52,763 nucleotides of DNA, from assembly GCA_003864475.1 (NCBI GenBank), contig BGZO01000005.1, positions 1 through 52,763 of the forward strand, written 5' to 3'. Below the pieces are notes generated by a model that had not been told where the DNA came from, did no database searches, and saw only the letters and a program-made list of their open reading frames with translations. Below are positions 38,268 to 47,365 of this stretch, piece after piece. Source of the stretch: Candidatus Termititenax persephonae. Lineage in GTDB: Bacteria; Margulisbacteria; Termititenacia; Termititenacales; Termititenacaceae. Position numbers and translations under genes: made by a program. Numbering within the stretch: position 1 is the stretch's first letter; every line of letters begins with the position of its first letter.

Positions 38268-40430
38268 TCAAATCCCATATTTTGCCTTAAATAAATTTAA
38301 CGCAAAGGCGATAAGGTTGCTGGTGAAGTAGTCGTCGGCATCAGTTGTAAAATGTCCAGCGGTATAATTCTCTTTTAATAATTTATAACATTTCAGGGCA
38401 TTGGCTTGATCGTCCCGCGCGCAAAATACAGCCAACGCAATGCCCATGCCAAACGGCGTGCTTTTGCTCTGCGCACCGCGGCGGTTATTCTCCGGCAAAG
38501 TGCCGTCTACATTGTAGGCGTTATATATCCAGTTGTTTTTGGCCAGTTCGTCTGCGAAAAATTTGCCGGCTTTGTCCAGCAGAGTTTTGGACTGTGCGTT
38601 GCCATTCTGCACATAATCATAGGCCGCCCAGGTGTAAAGCCGCAAAGCGTCCCAACTGCTCAAGTGCGTGTCCTGCGCTTCCCCGCTGGCAAAAGAGTCC
38701 CAAGTGCCGTAAGCGCTGGTTAAGCCCTCGACCGTGAAAGCGTTCCAGTCCGGCACTAAAACGCCGTTGCTGCGATACTCGCGTCCGCCGGGTTTGGCAT
38801 CGCGGTAAGGCACAGCGCGACTCAGCGCGGCATCCACATTTTTATAACTCTCGTTAAATAAGCGTCCCCAATCATGTGCGCGGTCAACCTTGCTGAATTC
38901 CGCCAGCGCAAAAGGCATAAAGTAAGAAAGATTAAAAACGTTGCTGCCCTTATTGTTGGCAGAGATGAACAGATGTTCGGCGGCAGGGGCGGCGACTGTT
39001 TTGCGGTTTAAGTGAATGTCGGTGATGGTCAATATCACGCCGGCTCGGTCGCTTTGCATAGCAAAGTTGTCGAGTGTAGCCTTGCCAGGGATGCGCACGG
39101 CTGGAGATTTGTAGTTCCAGTCGCCACTGGTGTGCCGCTCTTTGAACGCGCTGATTGGCACTATGTTTTCTCCGGGTTTTAAATTGTAATCGCAGGCGTA
39201 GTCCGGTTGGCCGCCTTTGCCCTGAAACATCAATTTTACAGCGCAGGCTTTCTCCGCCTGAATAGTTATGGATTGATAGGTGTCAGCGAAATCCGCCAGA
39301 GCCAGACTATGCACGCCGTAACTGCTGTAGGGTTGATGAAAGGAAATCGTGGTTTGGCCGTTCGCAAAACTGGCCGTGGCCGCCGGATTGGGTGTGCTGG
39401 CGTTCTTAATGTTGGTGTCCCAAACATGCTCATTTAATTTCAACGCCACTTCCGCGCCGCCAGTCCTGATCGACAGCACACAGCTTTGCCAAACATCATT
39501 TAGTATTTGCAAGGCCAGGCCTTTATAGTTTTTATTGCCGCTGGTGCTGCCCCATTTTTTGTCGGCCAGCAGTAAAGTGTAAGCAATCAGAATGTCCGCA
39601 TCCGGCGCGGCATCATATCCGTCAAACCAAACGCTGGGGTCATTGGGGTCCCATTGATATTGAAAAACTCCGGTGTGCTTGCCAAGCTGTTGGGAAAGCG
39701 CCGAACCTTGTCCGACATAACGCCAGGCGGCCAGATAATCACGCGCCTCCGCGTCAATATTTTCACGCTTGTTGATGGAATACACGCGGCGCAGGCTCGC
39801 GCTGTCATGATAAATATTGGCTCGCGCCCAATCCCAGACCTGATCAAAAGTTTGGCGGTCGTTGTTATTGATGGCCTGAAACATGACGTAAGAAACTGTT
39901 TCCGAAAAAGTATTATTGTCGTCGCCAAGTGGCCGACCCGTAGCCGCGTCAATCTTGGCAGTTTTGTAATGCGCCCAGATTTCGGGGATTGTTTTAGCTA
40001 TATCTTGGAGCAAGTCGGCAAAAGAAGTGATCTCCGTACGGCCAGAGGCCGCTGAGGCAACGCTGTCGATTTTTGGCGCAACGTCCGCTTGAGCAATATT
40101 TTTAGAGTTCATATTGTTTGTTCCGTAAACAAAATCTTGGAGCAAGTCTTCCTGTGTCCGATAATGCTTGGACAATTCGGCAACGGCAGCCTCGACTTCC
40201 GGCGCATCAATAATATCATTGAAAGCCGTATCTTTGTGGCTTTGGGTGTCCACGAATTGCCGCAAAATCCTCTGGTATTTCTGCGGTAGCTCGTCGATAG
40301 GCCGACCCTCTAAGATTAACTGCAAAGCTTGTTTTATTTCCTGCTCGGAATCAATCTCGCCGCTAAAATCCGCGTCCGCGCGGCGCAACTCTCGGGCATA
40401 AAACTTGGCGTTGTCAATATTTATAGTCAT
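38268..40430 (-). CDS. GH8-family endoglucanase with N-terminal EF-hand/dockerin-like module and internal CBM-like insertion
   Basis: TFSETVSYVMFQAINNNDRQTFDQVWDWARANI, DAAPDADILIAYTLLLADKKWGS, NLSYFMPFALAEFSKVDRAHDWGRLFNESY, SSWDALRLYTWAAYDY. Confidence 0.85.
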   Translation of the reverse strand: MTINIDNAKFYARELRRADADFSGEIDSEQEIKQALQLILEGRPIDELPQKYQRILRQFVDTQSHKDTAFNDIIDAPEVEAAVAELSKHYRTQEDLLQDFVYGTNNMNSKNIAQADVAPKIDSVASAASGRTEITSFADLLQDIAKTIPEIWAHYKTAKIDAATGRPLGDDNNTFSETVSYVMFQAINNNDRQTFDQVWDWARANIYHDSASLRRVYSINKRENIDAEARDYLAAWRYVGQGSALSQQLGKHTGVFQYQWDPNDPSVWFDGYDAAPDADILIAYTLLLADKKWGSTSGNKNYKGLALQILNDVWQSCVLSIRTGGAEVALKLNEHVWDTNIKNASTPNPAATASFANGQTTISFHQPYSSYGVHSLALADFADTYQSITIQAEKACAVKLMFQGKGGQPDYACDYNLKPGENIVPISAFKERHTSGDWNYKSPAVRIPGKATLDNFAMQSDRAGVILTITDIHLNRKTVAAPAAEHLFISANNKGSNVFNLSYFMPFALAEFSKVDRAHDWGRLFNESYKNVDAALSRAVPYRDAKPGGREYRSNGVLVPDWNAFTVEGLTSAYGTWDSFASGEAQDTHLSSWDALRLYTWAAYDYVQNGNAQSKTLLDKAGKFFADELAKNNWIYNAYNVDGTLPENNRRGAQSKSTPFGMGIALAVFCARDDQANALKCYKLLKENYTAGHFTTDADDYFTSNLIAFALNLFKAKYGI
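40198..40430 (-). repeat. Duplicated 5' gene module, copy in the GH8 gene
   Basis: See 36929-37161. Confidence 0.9.
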
Positions 40431-40491
40431 TCTTTCTCCTCATGTCATATAATCGTAAGGAAAAAATTTCGGTTGCATTTATTTTTACTGT

Positions 40492-41040
40492 TTAGAAAAA
40501 GCAGTCTAAAGGCAAATCTTTTAACCGCGGATTTTGTCGGTCTTTGGCCGAGACCAGCGGCGCGGCAACTGGCCAGTCGATTTTTAAGTCCGGGTCATTC
40601 CAGAAAATGCCGACCTCGGCCTGCGGCGCGTAATAAGCGTCGCATTTGTACTGGAACTCCGCGCTGTCCGACAGTACGGCGAAACCATGGGCAAAACCCC
40701 GGGGTATAAAAAACTGTTTTTTGTTTTCCGCCGAGAGCGTAACGCCCAGCCATTGCTGAAAAGTCGGCGAGTCGCGCCGCAAATCGACAGCCACATCATA
40801 AACCTGCCCGAAAGTACAACGCACCAGCTTGGCCTGTGCCAGACTGCCTTTTTGAAAATGCAAGCCGCGCAGGGTGCCTTGCCGGGACTGAGAATGATTG
40901 TCCTGCACGAAGATATTGTCTAAACCTGCGGCGGCCAGAGCTTTTTGACTGTAGCTTTCATAAAAAAAACCGCGCTCGTCAGGGAAAACCTGGGGTTCGA
41001 TAATAAGCAGGCCGGGCAGCGCAGTTTTGATGATGTTCAT
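40492..41040 (-). CDS. rfbC: dTDP-4-dehydrorhamnose 3,5-epimerase
   Basis: PGLLIIEPQVFPDERGFFYESYSQKAL, QDNHSQSRQGTLRGLHFQ, KQFFIPRGFAHGFAVLSD. Confidence 0.95.
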   Translation of the reverse strand: MNIIKTALPGLLIIEPQVFPDERGFFYESYSQKALAAAGLDNIFVQDNHSQSRQGTLRGLHFQKGSLAQAKLVRCTFGQVYDVAVDLRRDSPTFQQWLGVTLSAENKKQFFIPRGFAHGFAVLSDSAEFQYKCDAYYAPQAEVGIFWNDPDLKIDWPVAAPLVSAKDRQNPRLKDLPLDCFF

Positions 41041-42002
41041 AAGAATGCGCCCGTTTTCTCCCGCACGGCTTGGAGAGTTTTGGCTATTTCCGCGCGGGCT
41101 TTGTCCGTGCCTTTTTGTAAAATCTTTTGCACGGCATCGAGATTTTGGGACAGCTCGGCGCGCCGCTCACGGTACGGCCGGAAGTATTCCCAGAGCAGGG
41201 CGAAAGTTTCTTTTTTGGCCTCGCCGTAGCCGTAGCCGCCCGCGCGGTATTTTTGTGCCAGCGCCAGCTTTTGCTCCGCTGTGGCCAAGAGCGCGTAGAT
41301 TTTGAAGACATTGCAGGTTGCGGGATTTTTCGGCTGTTCCAGCGGTGTGGAGTCGGTAACGATATTCATTACTTGTTTGCGTAGGACTTTTTCTTCGCCG
41401 AAAATCTCAATGGTGTTGCCGTAAGATTTGGACATTTTTTGCCCGTCCGTGCCAGGCACGATGGCGACCCCTTCTTTAATCAGTGCGTCCGGCACTTGGA
41501 AAGTTTCGCCAAATTCATTGTTGAATTTTATGGCGATATCGCGGGTAACCTCGAGATGCTGTTTCTGGTCTTGGCCGACCGGCACGATGTCCGACTGCAC
41601 GGCCAAGATGTCCGCCGCCATGAGCAGCGGATAATTGAACAGCCCAGCGTTGGCGGGCAGTCCCTTGGCCAGCTTGTCCTTGTAGGAATGACAGCGCTCC
41701 AGCAAACCCACTGGCGTAATATTGCTAAGGTACCAAGCCAGTTCGTTAATCTCCGGGACGGTAGACTGCACCCAGAAAACGGCCTTGTCCGGGTCGATGC
41801 CCAGCGCCAAAAAATCTAACGCGGCTTGGAGCGTCTTGGCACGCAGGTCAGCTCCGCGGTTGAGCGAGGTCATGGCGTGCAGGTCGGCCAGAAAACAAAA
41901 CAATTCGTTTTGGGCCTGCAGTTCAATCATCTGCCGCATCATGCCGAGATAATTGCCGATGTGCAGAGTGCCGGACGGTTGTATTCCTGAGAGGACACGC
42001 AT
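41037..42002 (-). CDS. trpS: Tryptophanyl-tRNA synthetase
   Basis: MRVLSGIQPSGTLHIGNYLGMMRQM, QSTVPEINELAWYLSNIT, VPVGQDQKQHLEVTRDIA, KMSKSYGNTI. Confidence 0.97.
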   Translation of the reverse strand: MRVLSGIQPSGTLHIGNYLGMMRQMIELQAQNELFCFLADLHAMTSLNRGADLRAKTLQAALDFLALGIDPDKAVFWVQSTVPEINELAWYLSNITPVGLLERCHSYKDKLAKGLPANAGLFNYPLLMAADILAVQSDIVPVGQDQKQHLEVTRDIAIKFNNEFGETFQVPDALIKEGVAIVPGTDGQKMSKSYGNTIEIFGEEKVLRKQVMNIVTDSTPLEQPKNPATCNVFKIYALLATAEQKLALAQKYRAGGYGYGEAKKETFALLWEYFRPYRERRAELSQNLDAVQKILQKGTDKARAEIAKTLQAVREKTGAFL

Positions 42003-42082
42003 GTTGCCAAGATTATAACATAAAAAATCAATTCAACTTTGGGGAGAAACTTACGAAATCCAAGTGAAGGGAGTTGATTTTT

Positions 42083-42352
42083 ATGAAAAAAATAATTTTA
42101 GGACTTTTGATTCTGGGAGCGGTGCTCAGTGCGGATAAGATTTATTTGACTGATGGACGGGAAGTATCCGGCGATTTGGCGATTCGCGCCAATAGTTTTG
42201 TGGTGCTGGGACAGGAGATTGATTTGGTTTGCCCGGAAAGCATAGTCGACGCGGTGGAAAAAGACGGCGTGAAATATACTCCGCGGCAGTATCTGAAGAT
42301 GCGCCTGCTGGACGAGACAACTGACCCGGCGGATGTTTGGTTCGCCGAATAA
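42083..42352 (+). CDS. Small secreted hypothetical protein
   Basis: MKKIILGLLILGAVLSADKIYLTDGREVSGDLAIR...; SD agggag; start at 42083 preferred to TTG 42074. Confidence 0.7.
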   Translation: MKKIILGLLILGAVLSADKIYLTDGREVSGDLAIRANSFVVLGQEIDLVCPESIVDAVEKDGVKYTPRQYLKMRLLDETTDPADVWFAE

Positions 42353-42381
42353 AACGCCGCTGGGCTTTTCAGGCCAAGAGT

Positions 42382-43209
42382 TTAGGGTTTGAGACTGAGC
42401 GAGTAATAGCCATTATTTTTCTCAACACGCAACGGCAAATGGAAAGTTTTGGACAGGAGGGAACTCCGTAAAATCTGATCTTTTTCTCCGTCGGCTAAAA
42501 TTCTGCCATTCTGGAGAATGATGACGCGTGTTATTTCCGGGATTATTTCTTCCAGCAAGTGCGTAACCATAATGATACTGCGGCCGTTCCGCGCCAAATG
42601 GCGGATATTTTGCAGGAACTGTGTGCGGGCTTTGATGTCCAGCGAGACGGTCGGCTCGTCGAGGACGATAATCTGCGGATTATTGATTAGGGCCCTGCCG
42701 ATGAGGAAGCGGCGCAACTCTCCGCTCGACAGGGAACCGACGGTCTGGGCGAGGAGTTTGCTCAAGCCTAATTCTTGGGCGATTTGCCGGGCTTGTTTTT
42801 TTTGTGCGCTGGAGATTTGCTGATTGGCGCGCAAACCGATACTGCCGAAAAGCCCGGACAAAATCAGGTGCAGTCCTGGGCAGTCGGGCTGACGCTGCTG
42901 CTGTTCCAGCAGGGCGGGGGAGATGACCGCCAGCCTGCTGCGCAGGCTGAATAAATCCCAGCGGGCTTGGCCGAAGAGACGGATGGCGGGCTGCGCACGG
43001 TGCAGCGGATAAATATCGCCGGAGAGCATTTTGAGCAGGGTGGATTTGCCTGCGCCATTGGGTCCTATGATGGCCACCTGCTCGCCCAGCCCTATTGCCA
43101 GCGAAAGGTTTTTGAGAATAGCCTGACCGCCGCGCACGACGGAAGCTTGGCGGAGTTGTAAGAACGGCGGCATGTTCAATCTTAACATGGATAATCTGCG
43201 GCAATCCAC
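42382..43209 (-). CDS. ABC transporter ATP-binding protein
   Basis: Walker A GPNGAGKSTLL, signature LSSGELRR, Walker B IIVLDEPTVSLD, H-loop VTH. Confidence 0.92.
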   Translation of the reverse strand: MDCRRLSMLRLNMPPFLQLRQASVVRGGQAILKNLSLAIGLGEQVAIIGPNGAGKSTLLKMLSGDIYPLHRAQPAIRLFGQARWDLFSLRSRLAVISPALLEQQQRQPDCPGLHLILSGLFGSIGLRANQQISSAQKKQARQIAQELGLSKLLAQTVGSLSSGELRRFLIGRALINNPQIIVLDEPTVSLDIKARTQFLQNIRHLARNGRSIIMVTHLLEEIIPEITRVIILQNGRILADGEKDQILRSSLLSKTFHLPLRVEKNNGYYSLSLKP

Positions 43210-43222
43210 GCCCCCAGTTTTG

Positions 43223-43231
43223 TGTTATAAT
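43223..43231 (+). promoter_or_regulatory. Extended -10 promoter upstream of mraY
   Basis: TGTTATAAT, perfect extended -10. Confidence 0.5.
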
Positions 43232-43253
43232 TCCACGGCAAGAGGGGGGTAAA

Positions 43254-44231
43254 TTGACAGTTCCTGGCATTTTGCTGGCCGCGCTGATTATCAGCATTTT
43301 GCTCAATTTTCTGGGTCTCCAGATTTTGAAATATTTTCAATTAAAACAGACCGTGCGTGAGTGCGTTCCACAGAATCACCAGGCTAAGACCGGCACGCCG
43401 ATTATGGGCGGTCTGATAATTATCGCCGCGCTGGATATTTTAGCGGTTTTATTTTTGCCCCGGCTCAGCGGTCTGCCGCGCCTGACCAACGAAGTGATTA
43501 TCTTGCTGACGCTGTTCACGCTGACCGGGGTGATTGGTTTCTTGGACGATTGGCTGATTGTCGTGCGCGGCAAAAATAACGGGCTGAAGCCGCGCTACAA
43601 ATTGCTGGGGCAACTGATTATCGCGGCTTTGTTCTGCGCCTATCTGCTCAAAAATAATTTTCATCTTCTCGTTTCGCCCTTTTTGCATATTCTGGGTATG
43701 CACCAGCCCGTGCTGTATGTGCTGTTTTCTTCTTTCATTGTCGTGGGCGTGTCTAACGCTGTCAATCTGACCGACGGGCTGGACGGCTTGTCGGCGGGAG
43801 TGTCCATCATTGTCCTGCTGGCCTTGGCTTTTATCGCCCAATATAGTTTTCACAATAGTCAGTTAATGTACTTGGCTCTGCTGGCGGCGTTGGCGATTTT
43901 GGGTTTTCTCTTTTTTAATTACAATCCCGCGAAAATGTTCATGGGCGATGTTGGGTCTCTGTCGCTCGGCACGCTCTTGGCGGGTTTCGCCTTGCTCCTG
44001 CATGCTGAATTATACTTGGCCTTGGTGGGACTTGTTTTTGTCTGGGAAACACTTTCGGTAATTTTGCAAGTGGGTTATTTTCGCTTGACCAAGGGCGGAC
44101 GGCTTTTCAAGATGTCGCCCTTCCATCATCACTTGGAGTTGTGCGGCTGGTCGGAGAGAAAAATCGTCCACAGCGCCTGGCTGATAACGGCGGTTCTGGC
44201 ACTGGTGGCGATAATTTTTCGGATTAGATAA
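43254..44231 (+). CDS. mraY: Phospho-N-acetylmuramoyl-pentapeptide-transferase
   Basis: KTGTPIMGGLIII, NAVNLTDGLDGLSAG, FNYNPAKMFMGDVGSLSLG, FKMSPFHHHLELCGW; TTG start. Confidence 0.96.
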   Translation: MTVPGILLAALIISILLNFLGLQILKYFQLKQTVRECVPQNHQAKTGTPIMGGLIIIAALDILAVLFLPRLSGLPRLTNEVIILLTLFTLTGVIGFLDDWLIVVRGKNNGLKPRYKLLGQLIIAALFCAYLLKNNFHLLVSPFLHILGMHQPVLYVLFSSFIVVGVSNAVNLTDGLDGLSAGVSIIVLLALAFIAQYSFHNSQLMYLALLAALAILGFLFFNYNPAKMFMGDVGSLSLGTLLAGFALLLHAELYLALVGLVFVWETLSVILQVGYFRLTKGGRLFKMSPFHHHLELCGWSERKIVHSAWLITAVLALVAIIFRIR

Positions 44232-45350
44232 ATGCCAAAAGTCGCGGTGCTGGGCAAAGAAGGTAAGACGGGACAGGCGGTGCTGGCTAGATTGGCCAAG
44301 CCGGGCGCTTATCAATACGTGGAGGATTTGCGCGAGGCGGATTTGCTGGTGGTCTCGCCGGGGATTCCGCCGCAAAAATATCCGGCGGTCAAAATTCCGA
44401 TTATCAGCGAGATTGAGCTGGCTTACCGCCTCAATCCCTCGCCGATTATCGCGGTTACCGGCACCAACGGCAAGACGACCACCACGACTTTGCTTGCTTT
44501 ATTGCTTGATGTGCCTGCCGTCGGGAATATTGGTCGGCCCTATATCTCGGTGGAAAAAGAATATCCCTATCTGGCGGTAGAGGTGTCCAGTTATATGCTG
44601 GAAAACATTGTTTTTTTTCGCCCCAAAATCGCGGTAATTTTAAATCTGACGGCGGATCATTTGGAACGCCACGGCGATTTGGCTGGATACGCCGCCGCCA
44701 AGAAGAGAATACTGCTGAATCAAACGGCGGAGGATTATGTCGTCTACAATGCCAAGGATAAATATGTCTGTGCGCTGGTGCAGACGGCCTCGGCGCAAAA
44801 AGTGCCGTTCACCGCGCCGCAACGATTGCAGGAAAATTTTGCGGCGGCCCGCGCGGCGGCGCGGCTTTGCGGGCAGACCGACACGCGGATTGACAAGGTG
44901 TTTGCGGAGTTTACGGGCGTGGAACATCGCTTGGAAAAAGTCGGCGTGTACGGCGGCATCCGGGTCATCAATGATTCCAAAGGCACGAATGTTGACGCGA
45001 CGGTCGCTGCCTTGGAGTCCGAACCTCTCCAGGGGCATATTATTTTGCTGGCCGGGGGGCGCGACAAATTAACTGCGCTAGAGCCCTTGGCGGCGGCTTT
45101 GCGGGGGCGGGTCAAAAAATTGATTTTGCTGGGCGAAGCGCAGGCCAGGTTTTCCCGTGAATTAAAAGATTTTCCGCAGATTTTGGTCAAGGATTATGCC
45201 GAGGCGGTGCGGGAAAGTTTTCGGTTGGCGCGGAGCGGGGATTTGATTTTGCTGTCGCCGGCCTGCGCCTCGTGGGACATGTTCCAAGATTTTGCGGAGC
45301 GCGGCAGGTATTTCAAGGAACTGGTGCGGAAATATGCTCCGCAGGGTTGA
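44232..45350 (+). CDS. murD: UDP-N-acetylmuramoyl-L-alanine--D-glutamate ligase
   Basis: SPGIPPQKYP, AVTGTNGKTTTTTLLALLL, NLTADHLERHGDLAGYAAAKKRI, GVEHRLEKVGVYGGIRVINDSKGTN. Confidence 0.95.
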   Translation: MPKVAVLGKEGKTGQAVLARLAKPGAYQYVEDLREADLLVVSPGIPPQKYPAVKIPIISEIELAYRLNPSPIIAVTGTNGKTTTTTLLALLLDVPAVGNIGRPYISVEKEYPYLAVEVSSYMLENIVFFRPKIAVILNLTADHLERHGDLAGYAAAKKRILLNQTAEDYVVYNAKDKYVCALVQTASAQKVPFTAPQRLQENFAAARAAARLCGQTDTRIDKVFAEFTGVEHRLEKVGVYGGIRVINDSKGTNVDATVAALESEPLQGHIILLAGGRDKLTALEPLAAALRGRVKKLILLGEAQARFSRELKDFPQILVKDYAEAVRESFRLARSGDLILLSPACASWDMFQDFAERGRYFKELVRKYAPQG

Positions 45351-46419
45351 CGGCTACCTTTTGTGGCCGGCGGTCGCACTGCTGGCGGTCGGCGTGCTGA
45401 CGCTGTTTTCGGTTACGCCGATTTCCGGTGCGCAGTATTTTCAGAATGAATTTTATTTTGTCATCCGGCAGTCCGTGGCTCTGCTGATTGGTGGCGTGCT
45501 TTGCCTGCTGGCTTCGCGCTGGGATTATCGGAAACTGCGAAAGCTCGCGCCGTTTGGTCTCCTCTTGTCTGTTTTTCTGCTCCTGCTGACTTATCTCCCC
45601 GGCGTTGGCGTAATGGTCGGCGGGGCTTCGCGCTGGCTGGGCTATGGCTCGCTGAGTTTTCAGCCCTCGGAGCTGGCGAAGTTTTGCTTGATTTTGTATG
45701 TGGCCGCCGCCTTGACCAATAAAAAAAATGGCCTGCGCAGTTTTTGGCAGGACACTTTGCCTATCTTGACGGTTTGCGGCGCGGTAGTCTTGGCAATCTT
45801 GCGGCAGCCAGATTTGGGAACCAGCTTGGTGGTGCTGGCGACGATTTTGGCCATGCTCTTCGTGGGCGGCAGTAATTTTACGGATTTGCTGATTTTGGGT
45901 TTGCTGGGTTTTCGTGCGCTGGTCTATCTGGTTGCGCACACCCCGTATCAATGGCGGCGCTGGACGGCGTTTCTGGACCCCTTGGGCGACCGTTTTGGCG
46001 CGGGGTTCAACACGATTCAGTCCTTGATTGCGGTCGGCTCGGGCGGGCTGTTCGGCGTGGGCATGGGCAATAGCCGCCAAAAATTTGCCTACCTGCCCCA
46101 GCATTATACGGACTATATTTTTGCCATGATTTGCGAGGAGCGCGGTTTTATTTTAGCGGCGGCGGTCGTGCTGTTGTGGGCTTTTTTAGTTTTGCGCGGC
46201 ATCCGTTTGGCTTCGCGGGTCGCCGACCCTTTTGGCGCGTTTTTAGCCCTAGGCTTCTCGCTCTGTCTCGGCATCCAATCTCTGGTGCATATTTTGGTGG
46301 TGCTGGGCTGGATTCCTGCCACGGGCATCACTTTGCCGTTCATTTCTTACGGCGGCAGTTCGCTGGTTACTTCTCTGCTGATGTTGGGAATTATTCTGCG
46401 GATTTCGCGCGAGGAGTGA
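45334..46419 (+). CDS. ftsW: Peptidoglycan glycosyltransferase FtsW/RodA-type (SEDS)
   Basis: GGASRWLGYGSLSFQPSELAKF, RQPDLGTSLVVL, TGITLPFISYGGSSL; start at MLRRVDGY inside the murD 3' end. Confidence 0.9.
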   Translation: MLRRVDGYLLWPAVALLAVGVLTLFSVTPISGAQYFQNEFYFVIRQSVALLIGGVLCLLASRWDYRKLRKLAPFGLLLSVFLLLLTYLPGVGVMVGGASRWLGYGSLSFQPSELAKFCLILYVAAALTNKKNGLRSFWQDTLPILTVCGAVVLAILRQPDLGTSLVVLATILAMLFVGGSNFTDLLILGLLGFRALVYLVAHTPYQWRRWTAFLDPLGDRFGAGFNTIQSLIAVGSGGLFGVGMGNSRQKFAYLPQHYTDYIFAMICEERGFILAAAVVLLWAFLVLRGIRLASRVADPFGAFLALGFSLCLGIQSLVHILVVLGWIPATGITLPFISYGGSSLVTSLLMLGIILRISREE

Positions 46420-46530
46420 GCCAAGGCCAGATAAAAATCCGGCGGATAAATCATTGGCAAAAAAATGCGGGACGACCCCCTTGCCTAAAAAGCCCAAGCG
46501 GTGTACAACATTCTGGCGGGGCAAAGGGGT

Positions 46531-47361
46531 GTGGCGGTGCAAACTTATAAATTAAATAACGGTCTGGAAATTCCGGCGGTCGGTTTCGGCACTTGGCAGA
46601 CTCCGGCGGGAGAGGTAACGGTCAAGTCCGTGCGCGAGGCTTTGCGTGTCGGCTATACGCATATCGACACGGCGGCGGCTTATGAGAATGAGGCGAGCGT
46701 CGGTAAGGCGATTCGGGAGAGCGGCTTGCCACGCGAAAAACTTTTTATCACGACCAAGCTTTGGAATTCTGACCGCGGCTACGACCGTACCTTGGCCGCC
46801 TTTGACTGGAGCCTAAAAGAACTGAAGCTGGATTATCTCGACCTCTATCTTATTCACTGGCCGGATGCCAAGGACAAGGAAAAAAATATCAGCTCTTGGC
46901 AAGCTCTGGAGCGGCTGTGCAAAGAGGGGCGGGTTAAGACCATCGGGGTCAGCAATTTTAAGCAACAACATTTGCAACCGTTGCTGGATGCGGCGGAAAT
47001 AAAACCAGCCGTCAATCAGATTGAATATCATCCGGGTTTTCGTCAGCCAGAACTGGTGGATTTTTGCCGTCAGAATGATATCTTAATCGAGGCTTGGAGT
47101 CCGCTCGGTTCTGGACGGATATTGCAGGATAAAAATCTCCAGGCAATCGCGCAGAAATATAACAAGTCTGTCGCGCAGATTTGCCTGCGCTGGTGTCTGC
47201 AGAACGGGACATTGCCGTTGCCCAAATCGGTTACGCCAGCGCGGATTAAAGAAAACTATCAGGTCTGCGATTTTGTCATAGCGGCGGAAGACCTGCAATT
47301 TATCGACGCTTTGCCGGAGTTCGGCTGGTCGGGGCTGAATCCCGACAGCGTACCTTTTTAA
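46531..47361 (+). CDS. Aldo/keto reductase
   Basis: KLNNGLEIPAVGFGTWQTP, YTHIDTAAAYENEASVGKAIRES, LDLYLIHWPD, IGVSNFKQQHL; start uncertain (GTG 46531 or 46501). Confidence 0.92.
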   Translation: MAVQTYKLNNGLEIPAVGFGTWQTPAGEVTVKSVREALRVGYTHIDTAAAYENEASVGKAIRESGLPREKLFITTKLWNSDRGYDRTLAAFDWSLKELKLDYLDLYLIHWPDAKDKEKNISSWQALERLCKEGRVKTIGVSNFKQQHLQPLLDAAEIKPAVNQIEYHPGFRQPELVDFCRQNDILIEAWSPLGSGRILQDKNLQAIAQKYNKSVAQICLRWCLQNGTLPLPKSVTPARIKENYQVCDFVIAAEDLQFIDALPEFGWSGLNPDSVPF

Positions 47362-47365
47362 GCAA

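Noticed and set aside
45313-46104. 263-aa minus ORF opposite murD/ftsW
   Set aside because: Antisense to well-supported SEDS-family coding sequence.
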